Made by a program: the position numbers and the translations under genes. The notes beneath the pieces are model-generated. The model searched no databases, was not told where the DNA came from, and saw nothing but the letters and a program-made list of their open reading frames with translations. Below are positions 39,301 through 50,132 of a stretch of 64,000 nt of DNA, piece by piece. Location: contig JAAVTG010000579.1 in the NCBI GenBank assembly GCA_011947345.1, positions 62,001 to 126,000 on the forward strand, in the 5' to 3' direction. The stretch comes from Phytophthora quininea. Lineage: Eukaryota; Oomycota; Peronosporomycetes; Peronosporales; Peronosporaceae. Positions within the stretch are counted from its first letter, which is position 1, and every line of letters begins with the position of its first letter.

Positions 39301-42300
39301 CCTCATCAGAGCTGGCTGTGGGTTCGCTTGTTTTGTTAGTTGCTTCCACTGTTTCAGACGCTATCGGTTGGCCCGAATCGGATTTGTCTGACACAGCAAT
39401 TTGGGCACTAGGATCCTCTAGAGTATCATTGAGCGCCGAGTCGATGGTAGGTTCATTTCCACATGACAGATCTTCAGCGGTTGAGGGGCCTCCATTTCAC
39501 CCGGTATTTCCGCCGTATTTTCGATGGGCTCGCTGTCGGCAGGTTTAATAGACTCTTGGTCGCTATTTGCAGTCACGACAGGTTCATTGTCAGAAGGGCT
39601 TCCTCAACTTTCTCTTCAGGAGAGTTTTTATCAATCTCTGTAGCAGGAGCAGTAGCATCAACTTCGTTTGCGCTTTGCTCCGTCGACGACGGAATAGCTT
39701 CATCTGACGTAGCGTTTACAGGCGGAATATCGTTAGTGCCAGTGCCAGAATCCAACGTTTCTGCTGCCGGAGATGTCGCTCTCTTCGCTGCATTATTAAA
39801 TTCGTCGTCATCATACGTAGGCTCTGCAGTTGCAACAAAGTTGATGTCACCTTCGCCAGCGGATGTATCAACAACCTCAGGGTCATCGTTACTCCCTACG
39901 ACGTCTGCCGGTTCTGACGCGAGTTCTGGAGATTCAACCGGTTCTTCAGCAGTATCGGCTGGCATAGCCACACCTCCATCTACTGTAGCTTCTTCACCCC
40001 TGTATTTATTTCGTCGACGTCGTGTGTGGCATCATCGCCATTTACTGCAGAAGGCGTTGACGCATCAGATACTTCAGCATCGACAACGATCACACCCTCG
40101 CTAGGCTCAGGATTTTGCTCCTCTAACGCTTTATCTGTTTCTTTTTCTTCGGCAACATTTGCATCGTCGGTAGTTAATTCTATCGGATGCTCTGGCTCAA
40201 CGATGTCATGTTGGTCTTCTTGAGGACTTGCATCTGGCACCTCAGATGTCGCTTCTGAATCAATTTGAGAGACTGGATCAGGGACAACTGCGTCCGAATC
40301 TGAAGGCTCCATCAATTCTTCAGCATGAACAGGGGCGTTTTCGCGGGAAGAATCTTCACGCGCGGGGGTGTCGTCAAAATCTTCGTCGTCATAAACTGCT
40401 GATTGTATACTGGCCTCGGAGCTGTTCGCAACCATTTCTTTAACATCTGGATCCCCCATCGTGCCCTCAGCGGCAGCAGTAACATCGGAAGCGCTGCCAC
40501 TCAGAAACTTCGCTGGCTCACCAACTTCATCTGCATCCTGAGTTGCAGGGTCGATCGTTTCCATCGGTGAATTTACTACTGTGTCTGTAGCAGAGTTCGG
40601 TTTTACTTCTTCTCCTTCTTCTGCATCATGGGAGGTTTCTGCATCCTGAGTTGGAGGGTCGATCGTTTCCGTCGGTGGATTTACTTCTGTGTCTGTAGCA
40701 GAGTTCGGTTTTACTTCTTCCCCTTCATCTGCTCCACAGGGGTTTCTTCATCTTCAAAATTGTCTTCGTCGTATACCGCCGACTGAATGCTGGCAGTAGA
40801 AGGGTCTGACACCAGTGCTTTTGCGTCAGCATCATTTTCCATTTGCGGATCCCCAGCGGTTATTGTTACGGGGCTCTCATCCGCCTGCTGCTGGTCAGTA
40901 TCTTTGGACGTTTCTTCAGTCAAACCATCGGTTGGGTTTGCTCCATCGAGTGACACTTCACTTGCTGCTGTCGGCTCAGGGTCTTGCCTTTCTTCTCCTT
41001 GTCCCATGGTCTCTTCTGTTGTTGCTGCCGATGCTTCATCAGGAGTCTTCTCTTTGTCTGCTTGCACTGGTCCTTCTACATCAGATATTGCAACAATACC
41101 ATCACTACGAGGATCGGTGTTCTCCGCCACACTAGCATATGGATCATCATTGAAGCCCTCATCGTACGGATCAAGGGTGGGTTTGCTATCCACGTCCTGC
41201 TCGGCATTAGGAACTGTATCTGCAGTCGAAGATTGTGGCGCTTGTTCTACCGATTCTGGACGATCCTGTTCGCCCCCAGGGGCAATATTCCCCTCTTGAT
41301 CCACCCTTCCATTCACAGGATTGACATCATCTCGTGAGCTGTTTTTCTTTTCCTCCTCGGGGCTGCAGTCGGAAGAGTAATATCGTCTCCTTGCGTTGAC
41401 GAGGGGGCGTCTGCATCCGGCGCTAAGGTGGGGTCATTATCGGGAACAGCGTCTCCCGGTATGTCTCCCATACCCTCCTCCTCGTTTTGTACGACGGGGT
41501 TATCGTCCCTTTCGGCAACAGGGGCGGTTTCATCATTATCGGCGACTACATCATTCTCCACTCCTGGAGGATTGGCGCTTGATGTTAAGGCCTCTGCAGG
41601 AATATCAACGGGTACGTCTTGTGCCACTGCGTCTTCAGTTGGCGGCGAATCCTCTTCCTCAAATTCGCTATACCCATCATTTTCGTATAGTTCTTCACCG
41701 CTTTTGCTAACTTGCAACGGAATGTCTGACACAGGATCACCTACAGGCGTGGTTGCAATTGGCACCTCATCTGCATCTGCTCCAGCGTCCGATACCATGT
41801 CGTCATCATCACCTCCATTATCATCAAACTCGTTGTCGCCATACATGGCATCAGTTATCGCATTGGCTTCGGTTGATGGATTGTCGCTTTCGCCCTGTTC
41901 AGCACTGGTTTCTGCTGGAGCAGGCACGTCCGATTTCTCAACTGATTCAGCTTCACCCCTACTTCTTCACCAGCGGTATTTATTGGAACGGAATTCTCCT
42001 CTTCTGATGGTAACATCTCCGGATGAACTGCAGCGTTCGTCTCATTTACAACCGGTGCCTTCGTCGTAGTGTCTTCGCCTGGCAAGTTCTCCATGGGTTC
42101 CAATCCCGCCTCAACTGCGGCTACGACAGATACTGGGGCGTTGATTTCGTTTGGAGTAGCCCCATTGCTAGTCAAAATTTCCGGTTTGTCTTCCATGGTC
42201 TCCGCTGGGGGTGGCGCATCAGGTACTACAGGGCTATCGACAAGAGGCTCTTCCACAACCGCCGCCTTAGCTTCATGCACGACTGGCTTTGATTCTGGAT

Positions 42301-45300
42301 CGACAGGTTTTACCCCAGCAACCTCTGTAGATGACTTCCTCGGCTTGGCACCATCTTGAGCTTTCTGGCTTGCACCACATTTTGGAGCGGCAACAGGTCG
42401 AGCTGCGCTAACTTTCACCCGTGGAGGAACCGCTAGCTGGCATCGCTGGGTAAAGCTTGGCGTTTGGATGCCACAGCTGTTGGTTTTACAAGTTTTGTTT
42501 CTGCTGTCTCTCGAGGTGAAATGACATCTTTCTTAGCAGACTTTGGCGTAGGAGTCGTGCGAATTTTCTTGTTGGATTGCGGACGCGTGATGGTATCAGC
42601 GGGCGTTGCAACCGGTGCTCGTGTTTTCCAGCAACCTCAGATCGCTTGGCAGTTGATGCAGAGCGTTTTGGGCGCGCCGTCTCACTCGCCATTGGTAGCG
42701 ACGTCGTATTGCCGTTGGCAAGCGAAGATTTTGCTTTATCAATCATTTTGTGCAGTTTCTCCGCAAAGCTCAGCCTCTCTCGCTCTCGAATTTCTTCTTT
42801 CTCGCGTGGAGTAAGCCTCGAATTAGTTGGCTTGTGACTCCCACCACGAGCTGCATTGTCTTGGAACAGCTGCGTGGCATATTCATTCAAAGACTCGGAT
42901 GAAGCGTTGACTACTTTGTCTGGGATGGATGAATGAGCTGCCGCGCTGATCCGCTTCTGCCGTGCTTTTGCAGCTCTCTTCGTTGCAGCCCCCAAGCGCT
43001 TGTGTGGCGAGAAGGAGAGCTCAGCTCTCTCGACACGCGTAGCTGGCTCTCATTCTCGATTCGAACTTGAAAACCAGTCCGCTGGCCGACGGGATTTTTC
43101 TTCTTTCGCTTGGCCTCATGGGGTTGTCGAGATTCGGGATACGCTACTGGTAGATACGAATCCTCGTTTTCATATTCCCATCGAGTCTGCTTCTCTGGTA
43201 CAAACTCCCGATACGGACTCTGGCCTTGATAGTCTGGCCGACTCCTAGTAGGACCAGCAAGCATTTCATCTCGAGAGAGCTGTTGACCAGGTGTAGCCCA
43301 CGCATTCTCCGCCGACGCTAGGTGTGCCCGTAGCTGTGCCCTTTTGGTGCCATACGACCTCCCATTCCCACTGCTTGGTATCCCTTGAATTCCATAGGCA
43401 TCTAACAATTCAGATTGCCGTTCTTCTTTAGAGGGCAGTCTGCGCTTGTTTCCCTCAAAGCTGTCCCCTCCCAGACTTCCATCCAGTATGACCAAGCTGC
43501 TTGGCTGCTGCCCGCCCGCTGACACAGAGTAGCCAAACGAATTGGGACCAGCAAAACTCGGAGCTGCTTGCTTGTACGGCGATGCAGCTTTCGTGAAACG
43601 ATGGGGCGTGCTGACGCTGTTATATGCGCCCCCCGGGGATATGACGAGCCTCCATAACTTGCACTGGGGTTACTTTTTCGCTTGCCCACGTTCACGGATC
43701 GCACCCGCGACGAGTTTTTCTTGCCAACTGGTCTATCGTTAGAGGTTCCTTCCAGTGCTTCCGCTTCCCGTAAAATCTCAGTCGCCGTCTCTTTGATTCT
43801 TTTGGTTGGAGACTGCCGGACGCTGCAAAGCGCAATCTGTTTCGAGGCTGTGGACGAATACTTTTGTATACTCGGTTCTGTAGGATATCTGGCCATTACC
43901 GTCGAAAGCTCAGCTAAGCCGTTCAAGCTTAGTATCAGAGCAGCAGCACGTCGGCCACTAGCAGCAAGACTGCACAAACAGCAACATTTGTCAGAAATAC
44001 AACCGCGCACTTCGAAATATTAGGACCATACCACATCAGTAGACTACCAACAGCACAACATGCTTTTTGTCATCAAGAGAGAGACCTTGTCGTAGTAGAA
44101 ACAGCAAGAGGGAAATAGGGGACATTTCACTTGTGAACTCTTCCTCTTGTTCCCCACACAGCAAATTTAGCGTCTGGAGGTCGTCCAACTCGCAAAGCTC
44201 CAGAAGAACTGCAAAACAAGTGTCAGAATTCAATACCAAGAAAAATAAATATCCCAACCAGCTTCTTTACCTTCACATGCGTAATAATGCACTTGACGTG
44301 TGTGGACGCTGTACGTCTTGTGATAAATCAGGGTAGATAGCACCACCTGCGCTACTTGGTACTCGATGAGCATGTTCAGACCAGTTTGGACTCTTGTAAA
44401 CACCGCCAGTGCTCCACAGGCTGACGCCTGAAGAATTGCATCTTCCGGAAACGAATTTATTGCTTGAAGCACCAACTCGACAATTCCATTGCGCAGCAGG
44501 TAGTGGGTGCTCTTTACACACAAGAAACACAGTCGACGCAATAACACAAATCCATAACACTGAATGACGGCATGCGTCTGATGGAACTTGAGGGCATCGA
44601 TAACCGATCGCTCCCTCCACGTTCATGCACTAGATCAGCCGTAACTTGAGGATACGCACGCATTTGTTTGACGAGGGTTGACAACACCGACTTTGTAGAC
44701 GCTGGATCGCCGAGTCGCTTTTCCAGTAGGTTAAGTGACTCCAAAATGCCCGCGCTCTCCGCAGAGTTTCCTGCATTTGCTGGCTCTGAGAATTGCTGCT
44801 GCTGGTGGGACAGCAGCGGCGGCTCATCGATGCTGGGCTGTTCCATTCGTCGAAAAAGTGCCGGTTCCTTTGTCGTATTTTCTTCAACGCCGATGTTACT
44901 CGTCGTCTCATCATTTCCATTTGGTAGATCCACATCATCATCTGGTCCGTTCACAGCGGCGGTATTATCCTGATCGTCTTCGGCTTCCTCCACAGGATCG
45001 GCATGAGGATCATCAACCTCTACTGTGCTGTTGTCTTCCACTTGTTGATCTTGTTCAGACTCTGGATCATTGACAGCTTCATTCGGTTCTGCTTCGCCTT
45101 CTTCCTCTTTTTCTCGGACGCTTCAGTAATATGCTCAAAGGCACATTTTCCTCAACTTCTCCATCATCGTACGCAATTGTATAACACCCGTTATCTAACA
45201 CGTCCGAGATCTGGCCTGGATAAAACTCGTCTCCACCATCGTATCGACAAAGCACCCGCGTTCCAACACAAATCGTGCCAGCTACGTGCTGGCGAAGGAA

Positions 45301-45474
45301 TTCCGGTCGAACGTGCGTCTCGACTTCCCCATCATCATACAACACCTCGAAGGTTGACTCTCCATCTGGATCGTCAACATGGACGCAGCGGATCCGTCCA
45401 GGATACCACATATCGTCGGTGTTCTCATCGTACAGACCGTCCACACGCTCACCGACTCGATAGACCGCAGTCAT
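36309..45474 (-). CDS. Giant Tudor-armadillo-acidic repeat protein (about 3,000 residues), many frame slips
   Basis: I read this as one gene because consecutive same-strand frames join through small slips. It starts at 45474 with MTAVYRVGERVDGLYDENTD and carries two Tudor/Agenet-like barrels: MWYPGRIRCV...EVLYDDGEVETHVRPEFL and EFYPGQISDVL...TIAYDDGEVEENVPLSIL. An acidic linker follows. Armadillo-like helices come next, around 44720-43900: VLSTLVKQMRAYPQVTADLV, HYLLRNGIVELVLQAINSF, ASACGALAVFTRVQTGLNML, AALILSLNGLAELSTVMARY. A 62-bp GT-AG intron lies at 44209-44270. A basic middle part is succeeded from about 42420 by some 6 kb of acidic low-complexity sequence with repeated Y-x-[DE]-x-F-[DE]-[DE] motifs (YDEGFNDD, YDDEDFDD, YENDGYSEFEEE) and end DSEYNDDD at 36309. 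Two slips resolve as homopolymer errors (44613-44615, 45108-45112). Function unknown; such acidic Y/F motifs remind me of centrosome/cilium proteins, weak inference. Confidence 0.6.
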
Positions 45475-45533
45475 TTGTCTGCTATTTCACAGCGCAACTT
45501 ACTCCGACACCTCTTGTTCAGCGCAGGATTTAA

Positions 45534-45740
45534 ATGCGGCGGATCGACCGACTGCTGGGCTCGTTCGTTACGATCTCCACTTTGGACCAGTCGGGTCAAA
45601 ATCATCACATCAAACTGCAGCCGATCTGCATCACCGCAAACGTCAACCCAGCCTCCAGCGCAGCGTTCCTGACTAAGTCAACAGCAGCAAACAACTATCT
45701 TCAGTGCAGATGCTTCAGCACCCGGGAGTCTACGAACTGA
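45534..45740 (+). CDS. Small hypothetical protein (68 aa)
   Basis: An ATG-started frame reading MRRIDRLLGSFVTISTLDQS and on to IKLQPICITANVNPASSAAF. It begins 59 bp from the divergent start of the giant gene, so the two would share a promoter. Composition looks protein-like but no family is recognised. It may be the first exon of a longer gene or chance. Confidence 0.3.
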   Translation: MRRIDRLLGSFVTISTLDQSGQNHHIKLQPICITANVNPASSAAFLTKSTAANNYLQCRCFSTRESTN

Positions 45741-45922
45741 AGCAGGCAAACGAAGCACGTCCAGGACACGACAAGACCAACCATGAAGCACAACCCACAA
45801 TAAAATATAAAGCAAATAACATTTCTGCGCGTTGTCCACCTCGGCAACGTCTTCGTCCTCCTCTTGGCTTGAGCTTGGGCTGGCAGCAGACACACAACTC
45901 ACAGACGTCGTGAAAAGTGGCG

Positions 45923-46513
45923 TCAACTCATGGACATCATGGGCTGCTGCTGAGCGTGTACCACCTGCGGTTGGCGCCCTTTTCCGGCGCGGATGTCGGC
46001 GATGAGCTGCAGGACCTGCTGCCGGTCGGCCTCCACCTGCGCGATACGCCTCTCCACGGGCCACTCCTCGAACTTGGTCTGTATCTTGGCCTTGGCCTCC
46101 TGCAGCTCGCGCCGGTCACTCTCGCGCTTGCGAGCGATCTTGTCCCGCAGATAGTCGCACTGCGACACCGCGCAGCGATGGCCCAGCGGCGTCTGGCACG
46201 TCTTGGCGTGGAAGCAGAGCAATCCCCAGATTTTGGCGCACATTTCACAGCTGCAGTGTAGCGCAGCTCTCGTTAGTACTATAAGAGCGACTGAATTAAT
46301 ATAGCAGACGCACCTCTCGATGGGCGAGACCTTGCGGCGCGGGCCATAGCAGCGCACGAAGTGGTCGATGCTGGCCTTGACCTTGTGGCAGCGGCCGTTG
46401 TGGGCCTCGCACTTGGGCTCGGGGCACGTGGCCGCATGCACCAGCGCGTCGTTGTACACGCGGAACTTTTGCTCATGCGAGGCGTTGCCGCCGTCCTCCA
46501 TCTGCACGTCCAT
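45923..46513 (-). CDS. TAZ-type zinc-finger protein, two exons
   Basis: Exon 1 (46314-46513) starts MDVQMEDGGNASHEQKFRVY and carries LVHAATCPEPKCEAHNGRCH and KASIDHFVRCYGPRRK. A 63-bp intron (46251-46313, GTGCGT...TGCAG) joins to exon 2 with CEMCAKIWGLLCFHAKTCQ and GHRCAVSQCDYLRDKIARK. The spaced H-x3/4-C-x4-C sets and final C-x4-C are the TAZ fold, known from CBP/p300 transcriptional co-activators and plant BT proteins, where it binds activation domains. The C-terminus is a charged coiled coil (RRIAQVEADRQQVLQLIADI) with a QQQPMMSMS end. No HAT or BTB domain is present, so it is a stand-alone TAZ protein, probably nuclear. Its 5' flank runs into the outer edge of the large inverted repeat, 85 bp upstream of the ATG. 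Confidence 0.78.
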   Translation of the reverse strand: MDVQMEDGGNASHEQKFRVYNDALVHAATCPEPKCEAHNGRCHKVKASIDHFVRCYGPRRKVSPIERCVCYINSVALIVLTRAALHCSCEMCAKIWGLLCFHAKTCQTPLGHRCAVSQCDYLRDKIARKRESDRRELQEAKAKIQTKFEEWPVERRIAQVEADRQQVLQLIADIRAGKGRQPQVVHAQQQPMMSMS

Positions 46514-47225
46514 GGCGACGGCAGGAAGCGACTGCGAGATGCCCAAGAGATGACGACAGATGGAAATAGCTTCCCATCGCATGCTCAGCCCAATTAGGTA
46601 CGAATTAAACCTCCGATTTAGACGACAAGTAAAATAAAGGTCTGCTTCGGGGCTGAAGGGCTTGCAAGTTGCACCATCGACCGCGGCCCGCTTGCGGTCC
46701 CGCCCTGCCTCCTCTGCCTCCCTTGCATCACGGCCCTGTTGATTGCTGTTGTCAGTCAAGTGATCAGGCGTTTGTTGCCGAGTGATCAGCTCTGCATGGA
46801 AGTTGCCTCCATCCTGGAATGGTTGCCTCCATCGAGCTCTGGAATGGTTGCCTCCATCGAGCTCTTCCAGAAGCCGCCGCTCGGGGCAAACGATCTCTCG
46901 GCTTGAAATCCAAGCAGGCAGACTCCTTTCTCGCAGTGCAAGGCAACACTTCATTTTCGAGATAATAAATATTGTAGCTTTACATTACAACCCACAGACG
47001 TTCTACGCAACAACACACAATGACCACCATGGCGTCTTGCTCCCTTTGGTGGCGATGCACTTGATCGATTGGGTCGCCGACGACGGATGGCCATTGCGTT
47101 TGACTGCTGGACGCCTTGGTGAGGGTGGGGGTGGAGTGGGCGACACTTGCCGCTTATAACACTTGCAGACTACACAGTGCTCCTGACCCGATCAAAAGCG
47201 CTGGGCCAGCTTCATGCCGGCCGTT

Positions 47226-47591
47226 TCATGCCGAGCACGTGGGCGGCAGGTAGTGCGACTCGAGGCGGCGGTGGCAGCTCTCGACCAGCTGCTGCTGCTG
47301 CGCGTCCAGGTCGCGGAAGCCCTCGAGGTGGCTGAGCGGGATCTCGCGCACGCCGGCGTAGCACTCGACGTGGTGCCAGTTGATGCACACGAAGCCGTTG
47401 CGGTGCTGGAAGACGACGCCCACGCGCAGGCGGCCGGCCTCGATGGTGGCGTCGCACGTCTTGCAGCAGGCGTGCGCCTTGCGCGTGGCCTCGATGATGT
47501 ACGTGCAGTCCTTCTTCCAGGGCGAGGCCATGGCGCTCGGGCTCGTGGGGCTGCCGATGGGGCTGACTGCGCGGATCTCGACCTGCGTCAT
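47226..47591 (-). CDS. Single PARP-type zinc-finger protein, left copy
   Basis: A 121-residue protein starting MTQVEIRAVSPIGSPTSPSA. The finger has ligands Cys43 and Cys46 (CKTC) and His74 and Cys77 (HHVEC), spanning TIEAGRLRVGVVFQHRNG and CINWHHVECYAG. This is the C-x2-C...H-x2-C layout and basic/aromatic pattern of the PARP finger, which recognises DNA breaks in PARP1 and DNA ligase III. No catalytic ADP-ribosyl-transferase, WGR or BRCT domain is attached. The protein equals the right-arm copy residue for residue. Start chosen at the ATG because the upstream frame is low-complexity. The two copies point outward from the palindrome centre. Confidence 0.8.
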   Translation of the reverse strand: MTQVEIRAVSPIGSPTSPSAMASPWKKDCTYIIEATRKAHACCKTCDATIEAGRLRVGVVFQHRNGFVCINWHHVECYAGVREIPLSHLEGFRDLDAQQQQLVESCHRRLESHYLPPTCSA

Positions 47592-47983
47592 GGCTGGTGG
47601 CTGTTGCTTTGCTTTGCTTGCTGGAAGCGCGAGGTGAGGCTATCGAACCCGAATCCGAAGTGAGCCGAGCTTGCCCTCCCCAAGAGCTCCAATGCCTTGA
47701 CGGCCCTCTGCTGCGGCACGTCTTTGGAGCTCCTACTCCACGAAGAGCCGGCCACAGACAGGCCGCCTGCGCGCCTGGCTGGCAGCCGCTCCCACACCAC
47801 GGTGCAGAGCCGGACGGGCTAAAAGACCCGTCCCGTTTTACAGAGCTGCCGCGGAAACCGGTGGGGCACAAGTCCACCACGGCATACTCGAGCCAAAGGC
47901 GACTGCGACACAGGGCCGCTCGCTCGCGGCCCTCGACCCTGACGCCGCTGAGGTCATTTCATGGCTAGCTAGACGAAGACTGC

Positions 47984-48376
47984 TTGCTGCCGACGCTGCC
48001 GACGCTGCTGCTGCTGCTGCCGCCGCCGACCAGGGCTGCAGTGCCTCCCGCAGATTCGCACCGCAAAATTCGCTGCCCGATCCCAAGAACCCGGCAATTT
48101 TCAGCGTTTATTGGACCAATCGCAGCCGCGAAGCTCGAAAAGCAGCTGCAAGCGTTGAAAATGTTGGGTGTTTGGGAGGGCAAACCACTCGCGCTCAGTA
48201 TGCCTCGTATTTCTGCCGCTCGGTCCGACGTCGTCGACAATTACGAGCTCGCTGGGCTGCTGTTTGAGCGCTTCCAGCAGGTCGCCGAGCCAGCTTGGCG
48301 AGCCGGCCTCAGCGCTGCGAGCCCCACGAGCTGTTGCGGCAGGCGGAATCGCGTCAAGCCCCTATCTTTAGCATGA
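47984..48376 (+). CDS. Hypothetical frame in the inverted repeat, left copy (130 aa)
   Basis: Reads through IAAAKLEKQLQALKMLGVWE and DVVDNYELAGLLFERFQQVA, an amphipathic helical composition that looks protein-like. It is preserved in both arms, but the arms are almost identical in every frame, so conservation is not independent evidence. An overlapping minus-strand frame (47965-48240) is also open. Family unknown. Confidence 0.25.
   Translation: MLPTLPTLLLLLPPPTRAAVPPADSHRKIRCPIPRTRQFSAFIGPIAAAKLEKQLQALKMLGVWEGKPLALSMPRISAARSDVVDNYELAGLLFERFQQVAEPAWRAGLSAASPTSCCGRRNRVKPLSLA
48110..48120. promoter_or_regulatory. Palindromic double CCAAT element, left arm
   Basis: ATTGGACCAAT places a CCAAT box on each strand, between the divergent PARP-finger frame (start 47591) and the hypothetical frame. 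The same element occurs at 51068-51078. Candidate NF-Y-type site, inferred from sequence only. Confidence 0.35.
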
Positions 48377-49039
48377 TTCAGCATGATCTCCGCGCCACGT
48401 GGGGGACGAGTTGGTTTTTGGTGCTCGGGTGTGGGGCGAGACTTCCGCCGTTTGACTAGTTTTGTTGTCCTGGGCCGGGACTGTTGCAATTTTCCGAGAT
48501 GGCTTGCCTTCTTGTCGGCCGCCGCCGTTTTCGTCGCAGACAGTCTCGATGGGGCACATGGCGCAGAGAACTCGTCCTGCTGCTAGTGAACTGCCAGGCA
48601 ACCAGCAACGGATTTTCGGCTGCCGCCACAGCGCCGCCAAGCAGGCCTCGGGCCGCGGAGTACTCGTGTCAATCAAGCCGCGCCGGCCAGCGTGTTTGGG
48701 CGGGCGGCTAGCACAGCTGGCCGCGATGTGCTCTCGGTCTCCGCAAACGGCAAACGAGGCAGTCTGGGTGAACCGACGAGGTGGTTGAGTTGCGCGTGGC
48801 GTCCGGCTGCATCAGCCTTCCGCAGCGAGTGCAGAGAGCTCGGAGGGCCTCATTTTCCTGGCGAGCGGAGGGATTTGCCCCCGTCGAGCCGCCGCAACGC
48901 CGTGCTGGCCCTGCTGGCCGCGGTCGACGTCTCTCTCGGTCGTCCCTCGCGTTGAAGTGTGCGCGGCGCGGCGGCGCCTCTCGAATCGCGACGGCTCAAA
49001 TAACGCGTCGATCGTGGGGAACAACAGCAGCGGCGAGAT

Positions 49040-49255
49040 GTGTGTGAGGCCGCGTTGAACAAGTTGGACGCATCGTTCAACGAGCTGCGGAGTCAAGCAA
49101 GAAGGGAGCAACGTGCCGTCGAGGAAAATATTGCCGCTTGGATCGGTGAGGCGGGGGCGGCCACAGTAGCTACGTGTAGCTTTGGAACCTTGACCATCGT
49201 TTCCTTGGTCGTATCGGCGTTTCTCGGTCGAGAGAATTCAAACTACATTTTCTAG
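49040..49255 (+). CDS. Hypothetical coiled-coil frame crossing the inner edge of the left arm
   Basis: Reads CEAALNKLDASFNELRSQAR and EENIAAWIGEAGAATVATC, a helical stretch, then different tails in the two arms because the repeat ends at 49179. Here it continues into a short hydrophobic tail (IVSLVVSAFLG). The right-arm counterpart (49863-50132) gains VLVVLWIATMIAALYNL, which looks like a membrane segment. The opposite strand is also open in both arms, so which strand codes is undecided. Confidence 0.25.
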   Translation: MCEAALNKLDASFNELRSQARREQRAVEENIAAWIGEAGAATVATCSFGTLTIVSLVVSAFLGRENSNYIF

Positions 49256-49992
49256 TTTTCGGTGAAAAACAAGTGTCCGTTGCATAAGGTTTCTTACTAA
49301 CATGTAAAGTTCCTTAACTTTCGGGGCCTAATGGCTCCAGGCTGAAGCTTGATATCACTTCCCAAGTGAAAGCCGCATGGAGTACATTCGTCGGATAGGC
49401 TGTCACTTCGACCTCCACGATTCGGTTTACGAACCCACTACGGCCAGCATGCTGTCGAGGCCCACAAACGTCCTGGACATGCCCACAACGAAGGTGTTGG
49501 CGATTTCCACCTTGCGTGCAGCGTTTGCTGGATAGCAAAATCTAGCTGCAAGCTCGTTGCTTGCTTGCAGTGACATGACAGCGGCACAACGGCGATCTTA
49601 TCCGTCTCCGCGATTGACGCGATCTGAAGCACGCCACCGTTATAAGATCGCTATTAGATCAGAAACGCCGTGAACGAATATCGCAGCAACTCAAACTAAC
49701 GGTAAAAGCAAACGCTGCAGAGCGCTCCAACACGTTCAGCCATTCGGGAGCACCTCGAGGTAAGCCTTGTTGGTGTGTGTCGAATATCCAGGTGCTGTGG
49801 GCGATTGGAGAGGTCTGCAGTCCATCTCTCGTCCTCTTGGAAGACGATCCACCAAGACAGCATCACCACGATCTATGCCTCTGCAGCTGCAACTGCTGCA
49901 AGTTGTACAGTGCTGCGATCATCGTCGCTATCCAAAGCACCACGAGCACCCAGCAGGCAAGGTGATCGGCAAAGTACCAATTAACGGGAAGA
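49180..49992. other. Unique 0.8-kb spacer at the centre of the palindrome
   Basis: Single-copy in this window. Two overlapping minus-strand frames (49438-49632 and 49314-49538) read SIAETDKIAVVPLSCHCKQA and VEVTAYPTNVLHAAFTWEVI and may belong to one broken gene; family unknown. The spacer separates the divergent arms. Confidence 0.35.
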
Positions 49993-50132
49993 CTACACGT
50001 AGCTACTGTGGCCGCCCCCGCCTCACCGATCCAAGCGGCAATATTTTCCTCGACGGCACGTTGCTCCCTTCTTGCTTGACTCCGCAGCTCGTTGAACGAT
50101 GCGTCCAACTTGTTCAACGCGGCCTCACACAC
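49863..50132 (-). CDS. Hypothetical coiled-coil plus membrane-segment frame, right arm
   Basis: Counterpart of the left-arm frame at 49040-49255. The shared part is helical; the unshared tail, encoded in the spacer, reads FADHLACWVLVVLWIATMIA, about 20 hydrophobic residues, then a Gln/Leu-rich end. The opposite strand carries a 237-codon frame (49767-50480) ending in CTRCGRLMQPDATRNSTTSS and HPDCLVC, a possible zinc-binding pair. I cannot decide which strand is coding. Confidence 0.25.
   Translation of the reverse strand: MCEAALNKLDASFNELRSQARREQRAVEENIAAWIGEAGAATVATCSLPVNWYFADHLACWVLVVLWIATMIAALYNLQQLQLQRHRSW

Larger units (their letters stand above)
46598..49179. repeat. Large inverted repeat, left arm (about 2.58 kb)
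   Basis: The reverse complement of this arm matches 49993-52566 almost base for base. Small differences: one extra CTG in a CTG run near 48006, a 28-bp tandem duplication near 46815-46860 that is single in the right arm, and about 26 bp near 48980 absent here but present in the right arm near 50190-50220. The inner edge is sharp (CTACACGTA shared, then unrelated). The outer edge fades out over about 20 bp. Confidence 0.93.

Noticed and set aside
37398..42359. Plus-strand Ser/Thr/Gly/Ala-rich long frames opposite the giant gene
   Set aside because: They are shadows of the acidic Glu/Asp/Ser codons on the minus strand; no start context, domains or splice pattern.
45678..46064. Hydrophobic minus-strand frame overlapping the end of the TAZ gene
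   Set aside because: It overlaps the TAZ coding region in another frame and its apparent membrane segment falls in the probable 3' UTR.
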